This document shows, one piece after another, positions 57,504-64,000 of a stretch of 64,000 nt of DNA. The position numbers were made by a program, and so were the translations under genes. Every line of letters begins with the position of its first letter. Positions within the stretch are counted from its first letter, which is position 1. The DNA is taken from assembly GCA_945947575.1 (NCBI GenBank), contig CAMEYM010000003.1:57445-121444 (forward strand), given 5' to 3'. This DNA comes from Rhizobium sp. Q54. GTDB taxonomy: Bacteria; Pseudomonadota; Alphaproteobacteria; UBA2966; CAIVPW01. Below the pieces are notes generated by a model, which ran no database searches, had not been told where the DNA came from, and was given only the letters and a program-made list of their open reading frames with translations.

Positions 57504-58180
57504 GCGTGGGTGCCGGTGCGCGTGGCGAACTGACCCGGCACGACCCACGGCGTCCGTCCGACATCCGCGTCGACCTGCGCTTGATCGCCGACATGATCCA
57601 GCCCGAGTCGCGCGTCCTCGACATCGGCTGCGGCGACGGCCAGTTGCTGCGCTACCTGGTGCAGACCCGCAACGTCGTCGGCCGCGGCATCGAGTTGAGT
57701 CAGGCCGGCGTGAATGCCTCGGTGGCGCAGGGCCTGAGCGTGGTGCAAGGCGACGCCGACTCGGACCTCTCCGACTATCCGACCCAGGCCTTCGACTACG
57801 TCGTGCTGAGCCAGACGCTGCAGGCGACCCGCAACCCGCGCCGCGTGGTGTCCGAGCTCGTGCGCATCGGCCGCAAGGCGATCATCTCGTTCCCCAACTT
57901 CGGCTACTGGAGGGTGCGCTGGCGTCTCCTTACTGCCGGGCGTATGCCGCGCACCGGTGCTCTCGACTACGAGTGGCACGAGACGCCCAACATCCACCTG
58001 TGCACGATCCTCGACTTCGTCGACTTGTGTGATCGCCTGGGCGCGCGCGTCGAGCGACGCATCAGCCTGACGTCGGGCGGCCGCAACTCGCTGGTGCAGC
58101 GCTCCCTGCATGTCGCCAACCTGTTCGGCGAGCAGGCGGTGTTCCTGGTCAGCCGCCCGCTGCCCCAGCCGGTGCCCTAG
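57500..58180 (+). CDS. metW: Methionine biosynthesis protein MetW
   Basis: A 226-residue methyltransferase-fold protein. The SAM-like binding motif is [20 protein letters not shown]; conserved MetW segments include [34 protein letters not shown] and [14 protein letters not shown], and [17 protein letters not shown]. MetW is needed with MetX for homoserine acylation in Alphaproteobacteria. It is coupled to metX, and its stop overlaps the end of the convergent gene by four bases. Confidence 0.94.
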   Translation: MSVGAGARGELTRHDPRRPSDIRVDLRLIADMIQPESRVLDIGCGDGQLLRYLVQTRNVVGRGIELSQAGVNASVAQGLSVVQGDADSDLSDYPTQAFDYVVLSQTLQATRNPRRVVSELVRIGRKAIISFPNFGYWRVRWRLLTAGRMPRTGALDYEWHETPNIHLCTILDFVDLCDRLGARVERRISLTSGGRNSLVQRSLHVANLFGEQAVFLVSRPLPQPVP

Positions 58181-58899
58181 CCGCCGTCCACCGACGTCGC
58201 CCGCACGACGGCCCGCTGCACCGCGATGGCGGGACGCATCAACGAGTACATCTGCTTCGACGCCTCGGCGACCAGCACGCCGCCGACGCCGATGCCGCGG
58301 CTGCCGAGGTTCTCCAACAACGGCGCGGTGCGCAGCATGAAGCGCGAGCGCAGGGGCGGTGTGAACAGGCAGCTCTTTACCCACAGCGGCGTGAACAGGT
58401 TCTCCGCCAGCACCTGCATGACCTGCGGCGGCGAGAACGGATGGCCGTGCCCAAACGGTGTGCGTTCCAGGCGCGACCATAGGCCGAGCCGATTGGGCAC
58501 GACCAACAGCACGCGCCCCTCCGGCGCCAGCACGCGCCAAACCTCGCGCAGCATGGGCCGTACCGACTCGCTGTTCTCGAGGGCATGGACGAGCAGGGCG
58601 CGGTCCATGGACTGGTCCGGAACCGGCACGTTGGTCTCGATGGAAAGCACGGTTCGGTTGGGTTCGTCGGCGTCGCGCGGCCAGCGATGGACGCCCTGGG
58701 CAGCCGGCATGGCGGCCACGACGCGGACGGCCTCGTCGAGGAAGGGGCGCAGGTACGGCGTCGCGTACCCCAGGCCGAGAACCGCAAGCCGGCGGGCGTC
58801 GGGCCAAGCCTCGCGGATGCGGCGCCCGACGTAGCGCCGGGCAATCTGGCCGAGCGGCGTCCCGTAGAATTCGCGGAGGTCGGCAATGCCCGGACGCAT
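58177..58899 (-). CDS. SAM-dependent methyltransferase-like protein
   Basis: A 240-residue methyltransferase-fold protein of a group that lies beside gloB in many Alphaproteobacteria. Motif I is reduced: RLAVLGLGYATPYLRPFLD with GLGYA instead of the usual GxGxG; later motifs are MDRALLVHALENSESVRPML and EVWRVLAPEGRVLLVVPNRL, typical of class I enzymes. The C-terminal part (about 150-240) is specific to the group. Substrate unknown; position facing gloB gives no clear link. Confidence 0.85.
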   Translation of the reverse strand: MRPGIADLREFYGTPLGQIARRYVGRRIREAWPDARRLAVLGLGYATPYLRPFLDEAVRVVAAMPAAQGVHRWPRDADEPNRTVLSIETNVPVPDQSMDRALLVHALENSESVRPMLREVWRVLAPEGRVLLVVPNRLGLWSRLERTPFGHGHPFSPPQVMQVLAENLFTPLWVKSCLFTPPLRSRFMLRTAPLLENLGSRGIGVGGVLVAEASKQMYSLMRPAIAVQRAVVRATSVDGG

Positions 58900-58959
58900 C
58901 GGCGGGAGACAGTATCACCGTCGCCCGGAATCGTCCGCAAGCGGCCCGCTGCGCCAGAA

Positions 58960-58987
58960 TTGACGGCAAGGCGGTTCCGACTAGACT
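58960..58987 (+). promoter_or_regulatory. Promoter of gloB
   Basis: TTGACG (58960-58965), 16 bases, TAGACT (58982-58987), giving a leader of about 75 bases before the ATG at 59070. Confidence 0.6.
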
Positions 58988-59069
58988 GACCGTTCGGTTT
59001 GCCTTGGGGCCGGTCCGGCCAGGCAATCTTCGCGGGACCGGAAAGGGCGAACGGGGCGCTGGGGACGAT

Positions 59070-59840
59070 ATGGGTAGGATCGAAGTCAAGGTCGTAAAGG
59101 TCCTGCGCGACAACTACGTCTTCCTGCTGAACCACCGCGCCAGTGGCAGCAGCGCCATCGTCGACCCGGGCATCGCGGGCCCCATCGTCACCAAGCTCGA
59201 CCAGCTCGCCTGGCGTGTGCGCAAGATCTTCTGCACGCACCACCACGCCGACCAGATTGGCGGCAACCTAGACATCAAGCGCTCGTTCCACTGCGAGGTC
59301 GTCGGCCCGCGGGCGGAAGCGTCGCGCATTCCCGGCATCACCGCTGAGGTCGGCGAGGGCGACAAGGTATCGCTCGGCGATGCAGAGGCGACCGTCCTCG
59401 ACCTGCCCGGCCACACCGCCGGCGGCGTCGGCTACTGGTTCAAGGACTCTGGCGTCCTGTTCTGCGGCGACGTGCTCTATCCGATGGGATGCGGCCGCCT
59501 CTTCGAAGGCTCCGCCGAGCAGATGTGGCAGTCGCTGCTGAAAATCCGCGCGCTGCCGCCCGACACCAAAGTGTACTGCGCCCACGAGTACGCCGAGCGT
59601 AACTACAAGTTCGCGCGCGGCATGGATCGCGAGAACGCGGCGCTGAAGACGCGGGGGGAGTCATTCCGCAACCTGCTCCAGGCCGGTGGCATCGGCGTGC
59701 CGTTCACGCTCGGCGATGAGCTGGCCACCAATCCGTTCTTCCGCGCCGACGACCCGGCCTTCCAGCGCCAGATGGGAATGGCGGGGAAGTCGCCCGTCGA
59801 TGTCTTCGCCGAGTTGCGCCGGCGCCGCGACGAGACCTAG
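59070..59840 (+). CDS. gloB: Hydroxyacylglutathione hydrolase (glyoxalase II) with altered metal ligand
   Basis: A 256-residue metallo-beta-lactamase-fold enzyme that hydrolyses S-lactoylglutathione. The metal motif, normally THxHxDH, reads CTHHHADQIGGN: the last His, a ligand of the second metal, is Gln. Other ligands are intact: LDLPGHTAGGVGY, FCGDVLYPMGCGRLFEG and VYCAHEYAERNYKFA, and the substrate-binding C-terminal part (FRNLLQAGG, ELATNPFFR) is complete. So the fold and family are certain, while full catalytic activity is not. Confidence 0.9.
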   Translation: MGRIEVKVVKVLRDNYVFLLNHRASGSSAIVDPGIAGPIVTKLDQLAWRVRKIFCTHHHADQIGGNLDIKRSFHCEVVGPRAEASRIPGITAEVGEGDKVSLGDAEATVLDLPGHTAGGVGYWFKDSGVLFCGDVLYPMGCGRLFEGSAEQMWQSLLKIRALPPDTKVYCAHEYAERNYKFARGMDRENAALKTRGESFRNLLQAGGIGVPFTLGDELATNPFFRADDPAFQRQMGMAGKSPVDVFAELRRRRDET

Positions 59841-60199
59841 GCGCGTTCGCGCCGGCCGCGCTACCCCTTTGGCATGAGCCGGCGCCTTGCCGCCATTGGG
59901 GATAGTGCCGTCGCGCCAGACAGCCCTGCCCCTCCGCGACCACACGCTCATCCTTCCGCCTCCGGCGGCCGAGCGAGGCCCTGTGCGACAGCTGCAGCAT
60001 GGCGTCGCGCGCAGCCCCCGAGCTTCGTCCGCCCGCGGTCGATGCGCGGGACCGGCCGGATTGCGCCGTTGAGTCCGCAGGCGCGCGCCGTGCGGCCATG
60101 CACGCCTACCGCGCCGCTTGGCGCCTTTGCCATGCACCCGCGCTCCTCGGCTGGGTCGCTCCCCTGGACCTGACCGCCTAGGCGCGCTACTCCCGCCGG
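59841..60199. other. Intergenic stretch without a recognisable feature
   Basis: About 360 bases between gloB and the ketopantoate-reductase-like gene. Short frames exist on both strands, but their translations are Arg/Ala/Pro-rich without pattern and none has a convincing ribosome-binding site. No tRNA, hairpin terminator or repeat was seen. Confidence 0.5.
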
Positions 60200-61189
60200 G
60201 TGCGAATCTGCGTCTACGGCGCCGGCGCCATCGGCGGATACCTGGGCGCGTGCCTCGCCGCCCGCTGGCCCGATGACGTCGTGCTGGTGGCGCGCGGTGC
60301 GCGTCTGGCGGCGCTGCGGGCCAACGGCATGGAGGTGCGCGGCCCCGGCGCCGAGCGTCGCAGTGTTCCGGTGCGCTGCACCGATGATCCGGCATCTCTG
60401 CCAACCCAAGACGCCGTCTTCCTGACAACCAAGGCTCACGATACACCGCGCGCCGCCGACGGCATCGCGCGCCTGCTTGGACCGGACACCGTCGTCGTCA
60501 CCGCCATGAACGGCGTGCCGTGGTGGTACTTCGACGGACTGGAAGGCGCGCACCGGAATCACCGGCTGCGCAGCGTCGATCCGGACGGCCTCCTGACACG
60601 GAGAATCCCGACGGCGCATGTCCTGGGCGCCGTGGTGTGGACCGCCGCCGTCATGCGAACACCGGGGGTCGTCGATGTGGACCAGCGTCTGCGCCTGCCG
60701 CTCGGCGAGCCGAACGGCGCGATCAGCGCGCGGGTGAGACAACTCGCGGCGCGGCTTGCCGAGGCGGGCGTCGAGTCACCGGTCGTCGGCGACATCCGTG
60801 CGGAGATCTGGTTGAAGCTGTGGGGCAACCTCGCGTTCAACCCCGTCAGCGTGCTCACGCGAGCGACCCTCGCCGGCATCGCGCGCGACCCCGGCGGGCG
60901 CATCGCCGTGCGGGCGATGATGCAGGAGGCCGAGCAGGTCGCCCATGCACTGGGCGTCCGCTTTCCTATCGACGTAGACCGGCGCATCGTCATGGCCGAG
61001 ACCATCGGCGCGCACGCCACTTCGTCTCTGCAGGACCTCGACGCAGGCAAGGAGATCGAGCTCGCCGCGCTCACCGGCGCGGTCCTCGAGATGGCGGAGA
61101 TGACGAACGTCGCGACGCCGGCGATCGCGTTGGTGCATGGCCTCACGCAATTGCGCGTGCGCATCCGTGATGCGCACACGCAGACGTGA
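60200..61189 (+). CDS. panE: 2-dehydropantoate 2-reductase (ketopantoate reductase) family protein
   Basis: A 329-residue NADPH-dependent reductase. The dinucleotide motif is ICVYGAGAIGGYLGACLAAR; the substrate-binding middle is FLTTKAHDTPRAA and TVVVTAMNGVPWWYF; the catalytic Lys-containing helix is EIWLKLWGNLAFNPVSVLTR, and the C-terminal part SSLQDLDAGKEIELAALTGA has the conserved Asp/Ser. Ketopantoate reduction serves coenzyme A synthesis, but paralogues with other substrates are common, so the symbol is tentative. GTG start. Confidence 0.85.
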   Translation: MRICVYGAGAIGGYLGACLAARWPDDVVLVARGARLAALRANGMEVRGPGAERRSVPVRCTDDPASLPTQDAVFLTTKAHDTPRAADGIARLLGPDTVVVTAMNGVPWWYFDGLEGAHRNHRLRSVDPDGLLTRRIPTAHVLGAVVWTAAVMRTPGVVDVDQRLRLPLGEPNGAISARVRQLAARLAEAGVESPVVGDIRAEIWLKLWGNLAFNPVSVLTRATLAGIARDPGGRIAVRAMMQEAEQVAHALGVRFPIDVDRRIVMAETIGAHATSSLQDLDAGKEIELAALTGAVLEMAEMTNVATPAIALVHGLTQLRVRIRDAHTQT

Positions 61190-61404
61190 GCGGGTGCGCT
61201 AGGAAGTCGCACCTCGCCTTTCAAGAGACTCGATGCCGGGATCGCGGCGCGCGTGATTCGCGTCACAACGGCGCGACATTCTGGCACAGCGCATTGCGCG
61301 ACGCGGATCGAGCCACCACTTCCGGAACAGGCGCCGATGCCTAGGGGGATTACCCGCACGCAGACGGTGGCTACACGACCTACATCCCGCACTGGAGAAA
61401 ACAC

Positions 61405-61716
61405 ATGAACGCGAAGAAGATTCTGGTTGGCGCATTGGCTGCCGCGATCACCGTTGGCGCGATTGCCCCCATCGCCTCGGCCGCTACCTTCAACGTGACC
61501 CCCGCTGCCTACGCGGACGGCTTCGTCACCGCCGTCGATGCCAAGGCCGGCACGCTCACCATCGGCCAGGTCACCTACACCCTGCGCACTCCGGCCGATC
61601 TGGTCGACGTGCAGACGGGCAGCGAGGTCGACATCGCCTACGTCATGGAGAACGGCCGCCGTATCGCCATCGCCGTGACCCCGGTCACCGAGGCCAAGGG
61701 CGAGATGGTCGACTAA
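61405..61716 (+). CDS. Exported DUF1344-like protein
   Basis: A 103-residue protein with signal peptide (ILVGALAAAITVGAIAPIAS, cleavage near ASAAT) and a small beta domain: ADGFVTAVDAKAGTLTIGQV then YTLRTPADLVDVQTGSEVDI. This two-half pattern is the DUF1344 signature, in periplasmic proteins of Alphaproteobacteria with no known function; the module resembles small OB-like domains. GGAGAAA precedes the ATG. A strong terminator follows, so it is probably monocistronic and well expressed. Confidence 0.82.
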   Translation: MNAKKILVGALAAAITVGAIAPIASAATFNVTPAAYADGFVTAVDAKAGTLTIGQVTYTLRTPADLVDVQTGSEVDIAYVMENGRRIAIAVTPVTEAKGEMVD

Positions 61717-61754
61717 CCACTCCGACGACTAGCCCTCCCCTATTCGTCGAAGAC

Positions 61755-61793
61755 ACGGGCGCGCCTCGCAAGGGGTGCGCCCGTTTCGTTTTG
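61755..61793 (+). terminator. Rho-independent terminator after the DUF1344 gene
   Basis: ACGGGCGC and GCGCCCGT pair around a short loop and are followed by TTTCGTTTT, the U-rich tract. Confidence 0.75.
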
Positions 61794-61952
61794 CGCAACG
61801 CACCTTCGCGCAGAAGGCGGCCGCCGCGTGGGAACCACCATCGAGCTCGAGGATGTAGCGGCCTTCTTCTTAAGCACAACGGTAACGAACCTCCGCAAGG
61901 GCGTCCGTTTCCTTTTGGCCGTCCGCGCGCTAGTACTGCGCGTCGAATTCCC

Positions 61953-62681
61953 ATGGCTCTCTTTCCCGATGGCCTCTCCTGGCGCGGGCGCGCGACGTAC
62001 CTTGCGCACGCCGGCAAGGCCGTCCTGCGCCAGCATCACCGCGAACTCCTGCCCTTGCTGCGGCGGTTCGTGCCGGCCGATGCCACCGTCCTCGATGTGG
62101 GCGCGCATGCCGGTCAGTTCGCCAAGCTGTTCTCTGGCCTGGCGCCCATAGGGCAGGTCTACGCCTTTGAACCGTCCGGGTATGCGCGGTCGATTCTGAC
62201 CCTGGCCGTGCGCGCGCGGCGCCTGCACAACGTGACGGTGGTGGCGCGCGCCCTCGGGGACGCACCCGGCGAGGCGGTCCTATCGACGCCGCTCAAAGCC
62301 AAAGGGAGCGTGCGCTTCGGGCTGGCGCATCTCGGCTCCGGCGGCCAAGGCCGCACCGAGCGCGTGCCGATCGTCACCCTCGACACCTTCGCCGCCGAGC
62401 AGCGCATCACCCGCCTCGACTTCGTGAAGGCCGACGTCGAAGGCTGGGAGGCGCGCATGCTGGCGGGCGGGGCAGCGACGTTGCAGCGCCTGCGGCCGCC
62501 CATGTTGCTCGAACTCGTCGACTCGCACCTGCGCCGCGCCGGCGATGATCTCGCCGGCGCGTGGGCGCAGTTGACCGCATGGGGGTATTCGCCCCACGCG
62601 TGGAGCGGCGAGCGACTGACGCCGCTTGCCGCTCCGCGTGACGGCGACAGCATCTGGCTGCCGCCGGGTACCAAGCCCTAG
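61953..62681 (+). CDS. FkbM family methyltransferase
   Basis: A 242-residue SAM-dependent methyltransferase of the FkbM group, which methylates hydroxyls on sugars and other small molecules. Motif I is TVLDVGAHAGQFAKLFSGLA, followed by VYAFEPSGYARSILTLAVRA, VVARALGDAPGEAVL and the family-specific DFVKADVEGWEARMLAGGA. No membrane segment. The ATG MALFPDGLSWRGRA starts where family similarity begins. It is convergent with a flagellin gene, overlapping by four bases, which may hint at a role in modifying a surface glycan. Confidence 0.88.
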   Translation: MALFPDGLSWRGRATYLAHAGKAVLRQHHRELLPLLRRFVPADATVLDVGAHAGQFAKLFSGLAPIGQVYAFEPSGYARSILTLAVRARRLHNVTVVARALGDAPGEAVLSTPLKAKGSVRFGLAHLGSGGQGRTERVPIVTLDTFAAEQRITRLDFVKADVEGWEARMLAGGAATLQRLRPPMLLELVDSHLRRAGDDLAGAWAQLTAWGYSPHAWSGERLTPLAAPRDGDSIWLPPGTKP

Positions 62682-63499
62682 TCGCGCGAGAACAATCCCA
62701 AGATCGCCCGCGGCCGGCCGTTGGCGATCGACAACCCCGCGACGCCGAGTTGCTCCTTGATCTGCAACGCTTCGACTTCGGCAGCTTCGGCGGCGAGGTC
62801 GGCGTCGACCAGGCTACCTACACTCTCCTTCATCACGTCGACCAGCTTGGTGGTGAACTCCTGCTGGATCTCCAGGCCACGCGAAGCGGTTCCGAGCGAC
62901 GTCAGTGCGCTCGAGACCTCGACGATGGCCTGACTGATGAGGGTGACGGCGGTGGTGGCGTTGCTCGCCGTATCCAGCGCAGCCGTGTGGATGCTGAGAG
63001 TCGTCGTGCTGATGTCCTGCGCGTCAACGACGATGGTGCTGCCGTCGATGGAGCTCAACACGTTGAGGTCGGTCGAACCCGAGTCGATCAGATTCTTGCT
63101 GTTGAAGTCGGCGGTGCCGACGACAGTGCTGATCTGACTGCGCAAGGCCGTGAATTCCTCGTGCAGAGCAGCCTGCGACGAGGCATCGAGACCGGACTGG
63201 CTCGCCTCGACGGCTTTGGCTTTCATTTCGACAAGCAGATCTGCGACCGCGGTAGCGCCGTCGATGGCGACGTCGACCGTGGATTCGCCGAGTGCCAGCG
63301 CGGTCTTGACCGCGCCGACCGCCGCAATGTCGCCCCGCATGCGCGTGGCGATGGCGAACGTAGCGGCGTCGTCTTTCGGCCCGTTTACCTTGAGGCCGGT
63401 GGTGATGCGTAGCTGAGCCGTCGCCAGGTCGCGCGACGTACGATTGAGTGCCTGCAACGCGGCGTTCGAGCCCGCATTGGTGTTGATGGAGACGACCAT
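62678..63499 (-). CDS. Flagellin
   Basis: A 273-residue flagellin, the filament subunit exported by the flagellar type III apparatus. Both conserved ends are present: SINTNAGSNAALQALNRTSR, TGLKVNGPKDDAATFAIATR at the N-terminus, and ISQAIVEVSSALTSLGTASR with a coiled-coil end (EAAEVEALQIKEQLGVAGLS). The central variable domain is short, as in compact alphaproteobacterial flagellins. The C-terminus runs past the usual end with PRAILGLFSRD. No other flagellar gene is in the window. AAGGAAGAGA precedes the ATG. Confidence 0.92.
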   Translation of the reverse strand: MVVSINTNAGSNAALQALNRTSRDLATAQLRITTGLKVNGPKDDAATFAIATRMRGDIAAVGAVKTALALGESTVDVAIDGATAVADLLVEMKAKAVEASQSGLDASSQAALHEEFTALRSQISTVVGTADFNSKNLIDSGSTDLNVLSSIDGSTIVVDAQDISTTTLSIHTAALDTASNATTAVTLISQAIVEVSSALTSLGTASRGLEIQQEFTTKLVDVMKESVGSLVDADLAAEAAEVEALQIKEQLGVAGLSIANGRPRAILGLFSRD

Positions 63500-63733
63500 G
63501 GCCGTCTCTTCCTTACAATTCTGATTCGAGCGTTTTGCTGCTGATGCGACCGGAGCCTGCGAATTACTGCCGCGGCGTTTTCTTGCCGGTCGCCGGAACC
63601 ACTTCCCTGATGTTCTTCAGGCGGGTGCCGGAGCCGCAAGGACCATAGCGCCGGCCGCTTCCTGGCGCAACCTGGGCGGGGACGGCGCCCCTTTCCGCGC
63701 AACCCCGCGGCAAAGCGCGCTTGCGCGCCGTCC

Positions 63734-63763
63734 TTGCCGCTCAACGGGCGCCTGGGATAGGCT
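63734..63763 (+). promoter_or_regulatory. Promoter of tRNA-Ser
   Basis: TTGCCG (63734-63739), 18 bases, TAGGCT (63758-63763), ending 12 bases before the tRNA. Confidence 0.5.
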
Positions 63764-63775
63764 CCGCGCCTTTCC

Positions 63776-63865
63776 GGAGGGGTGCCAGAGTGGCCGATCG
63801 GGGCGGTCTCGAAAACCGTTGTGCTTGCAAGAGCACCGTGGGTTCGAATCCCACCCCCTCCGCCA
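63776..63865 (+). tRNA. tRNA-Ser (CGA anticodon)
   Basis: Acceptor GGAGGGG pairs with CCCCTCC, anticodon loop CTCGAAA gives CGA, the variable arm is long (TGTGCTTGCAAGAGCAC) as in class II tRNAs, and the T arm has GGTTCGAATCC. Encoded CCA at the end. The final 135 bases of the window after it show no feature. Confidence 0.95.
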
Positions 63866-64000
63866 CTCCTTAACGTCGAGCGCGGCGCACCCGAAGCACA
63901 CCACCGCGCCTCGTGGCCGGCGTCGCTTCGGCGCTCGAAGAGGTCTTGGCTCGGGCCGAGGGGTTCAGGCCGCTTGGCCGGCGCACCATCCGGATGACCA

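Noticed and set aside
59887..60181. Small frames between gloB and the panE-like gene
   Set aside because: Translations are low-complexity Arg/Ala/Pro and lack ribosome-binding sites.

Overview
The window is a high-GC chromosomal segment of an alphaproteobacterium. Several gene neighbourhoods are typical of the class: an MJ0042 zinc-ribbon/DUF3426 gene divergent from ftsE-ftsX; argH, a small LptM-like lipoprotein, lysA and a TIGR02302-type protein, with tlpA divergent; HIG1, PduO-type cobalamin adenosyltransferase, etfB, etfA and 3-hydroxybutyryl-CoA dehydrogenase; chorismate mutase, hisC and prephenate dehydrogenase divergent from metX-metW; tandem DUF2125 genes; and coq7. A Rhodospirillales-like host is my best guess. 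I cannot name a genus.

Layout. 1-3.7 kb: the 5' part of murA, tRNA-Thr, a zincin-like lipoprotein and a polytopic membrane protein. 3.8-11 kb: pirin, a GFA-family protein, a SPOR lipoprotein split by an apparent one-base frameshift, a GAF/HD-GYP phosphodiesterase, two tandem YkgJ-type cysteine-cluster proteins and ccdA. 11-14.4 kb: a DUF2089 regulator with a LiaX-like membrane partner behind a long AT-rich dyad, then a tandem array of five small single-span Cys-containing membrane proteins of two types (A and B). 14.4-19 kb: a Sel1 protein, a TetR regulator and yjbQ flanking three copies of one palindrome, a truncated NasT-like regulator, an orphan HipA-like kinase, a receiver protein and tRNA-Leu. 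19-23 kb: dsbB, coq7 and a probable copper cluster. 23-34 kb: aroA, DNA-related genes, an MFS pump, and the cobalamin/ETF cluster interrupted by a CPA1 exchanger with a cyclic-nucleotide-binding tail. 34-45 kb: a VapBC-type toxin-antitoxin pair, an M23-like protein, tlpA, the argH-lysA group and ftsEX. 45-51 kb: an intact-looking insertion sequence (IS1595/ISXO2-like transposase, two passenger genes, inverted repeats, perfect 10-bp target duplication) just upstream of nrdJ, a B12-dependent ribonucleotide reductase carrying a LAGLIDADG intein. 51-64 kb: DUF2125 pair, aromatic amino acid and methionine biosynthesis, a glyoxalase II with an altered metal ligand, a ketopantoate-reductase-like protein, a DUF1344 protein, an FkbM methyltransferase, a lone flagellin and tRNA-Ser.

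How genes work together. Many operons are coupled by 1-4 base stop/start overlaps (dsbB-coq7-membrane protein; etfB-etfA-hbd; metX-metW; tyrC-hisC; antitoxin-toxin; argH-lptM). Thiol chemistry recurs (CcdA, DsbB, TlpA), and the small array proteins have conserved exported cysteines that could be clients. Cobalamin use is visible twice: the adenosyltransferase makes the cofactor that NrdJ needs. The least explained structures are the A/B array, the intein-containing nrdJ with an insertion sequence in its upstream region, the triple TetR palindrome, and a hairpin-rich stretch before aroA.
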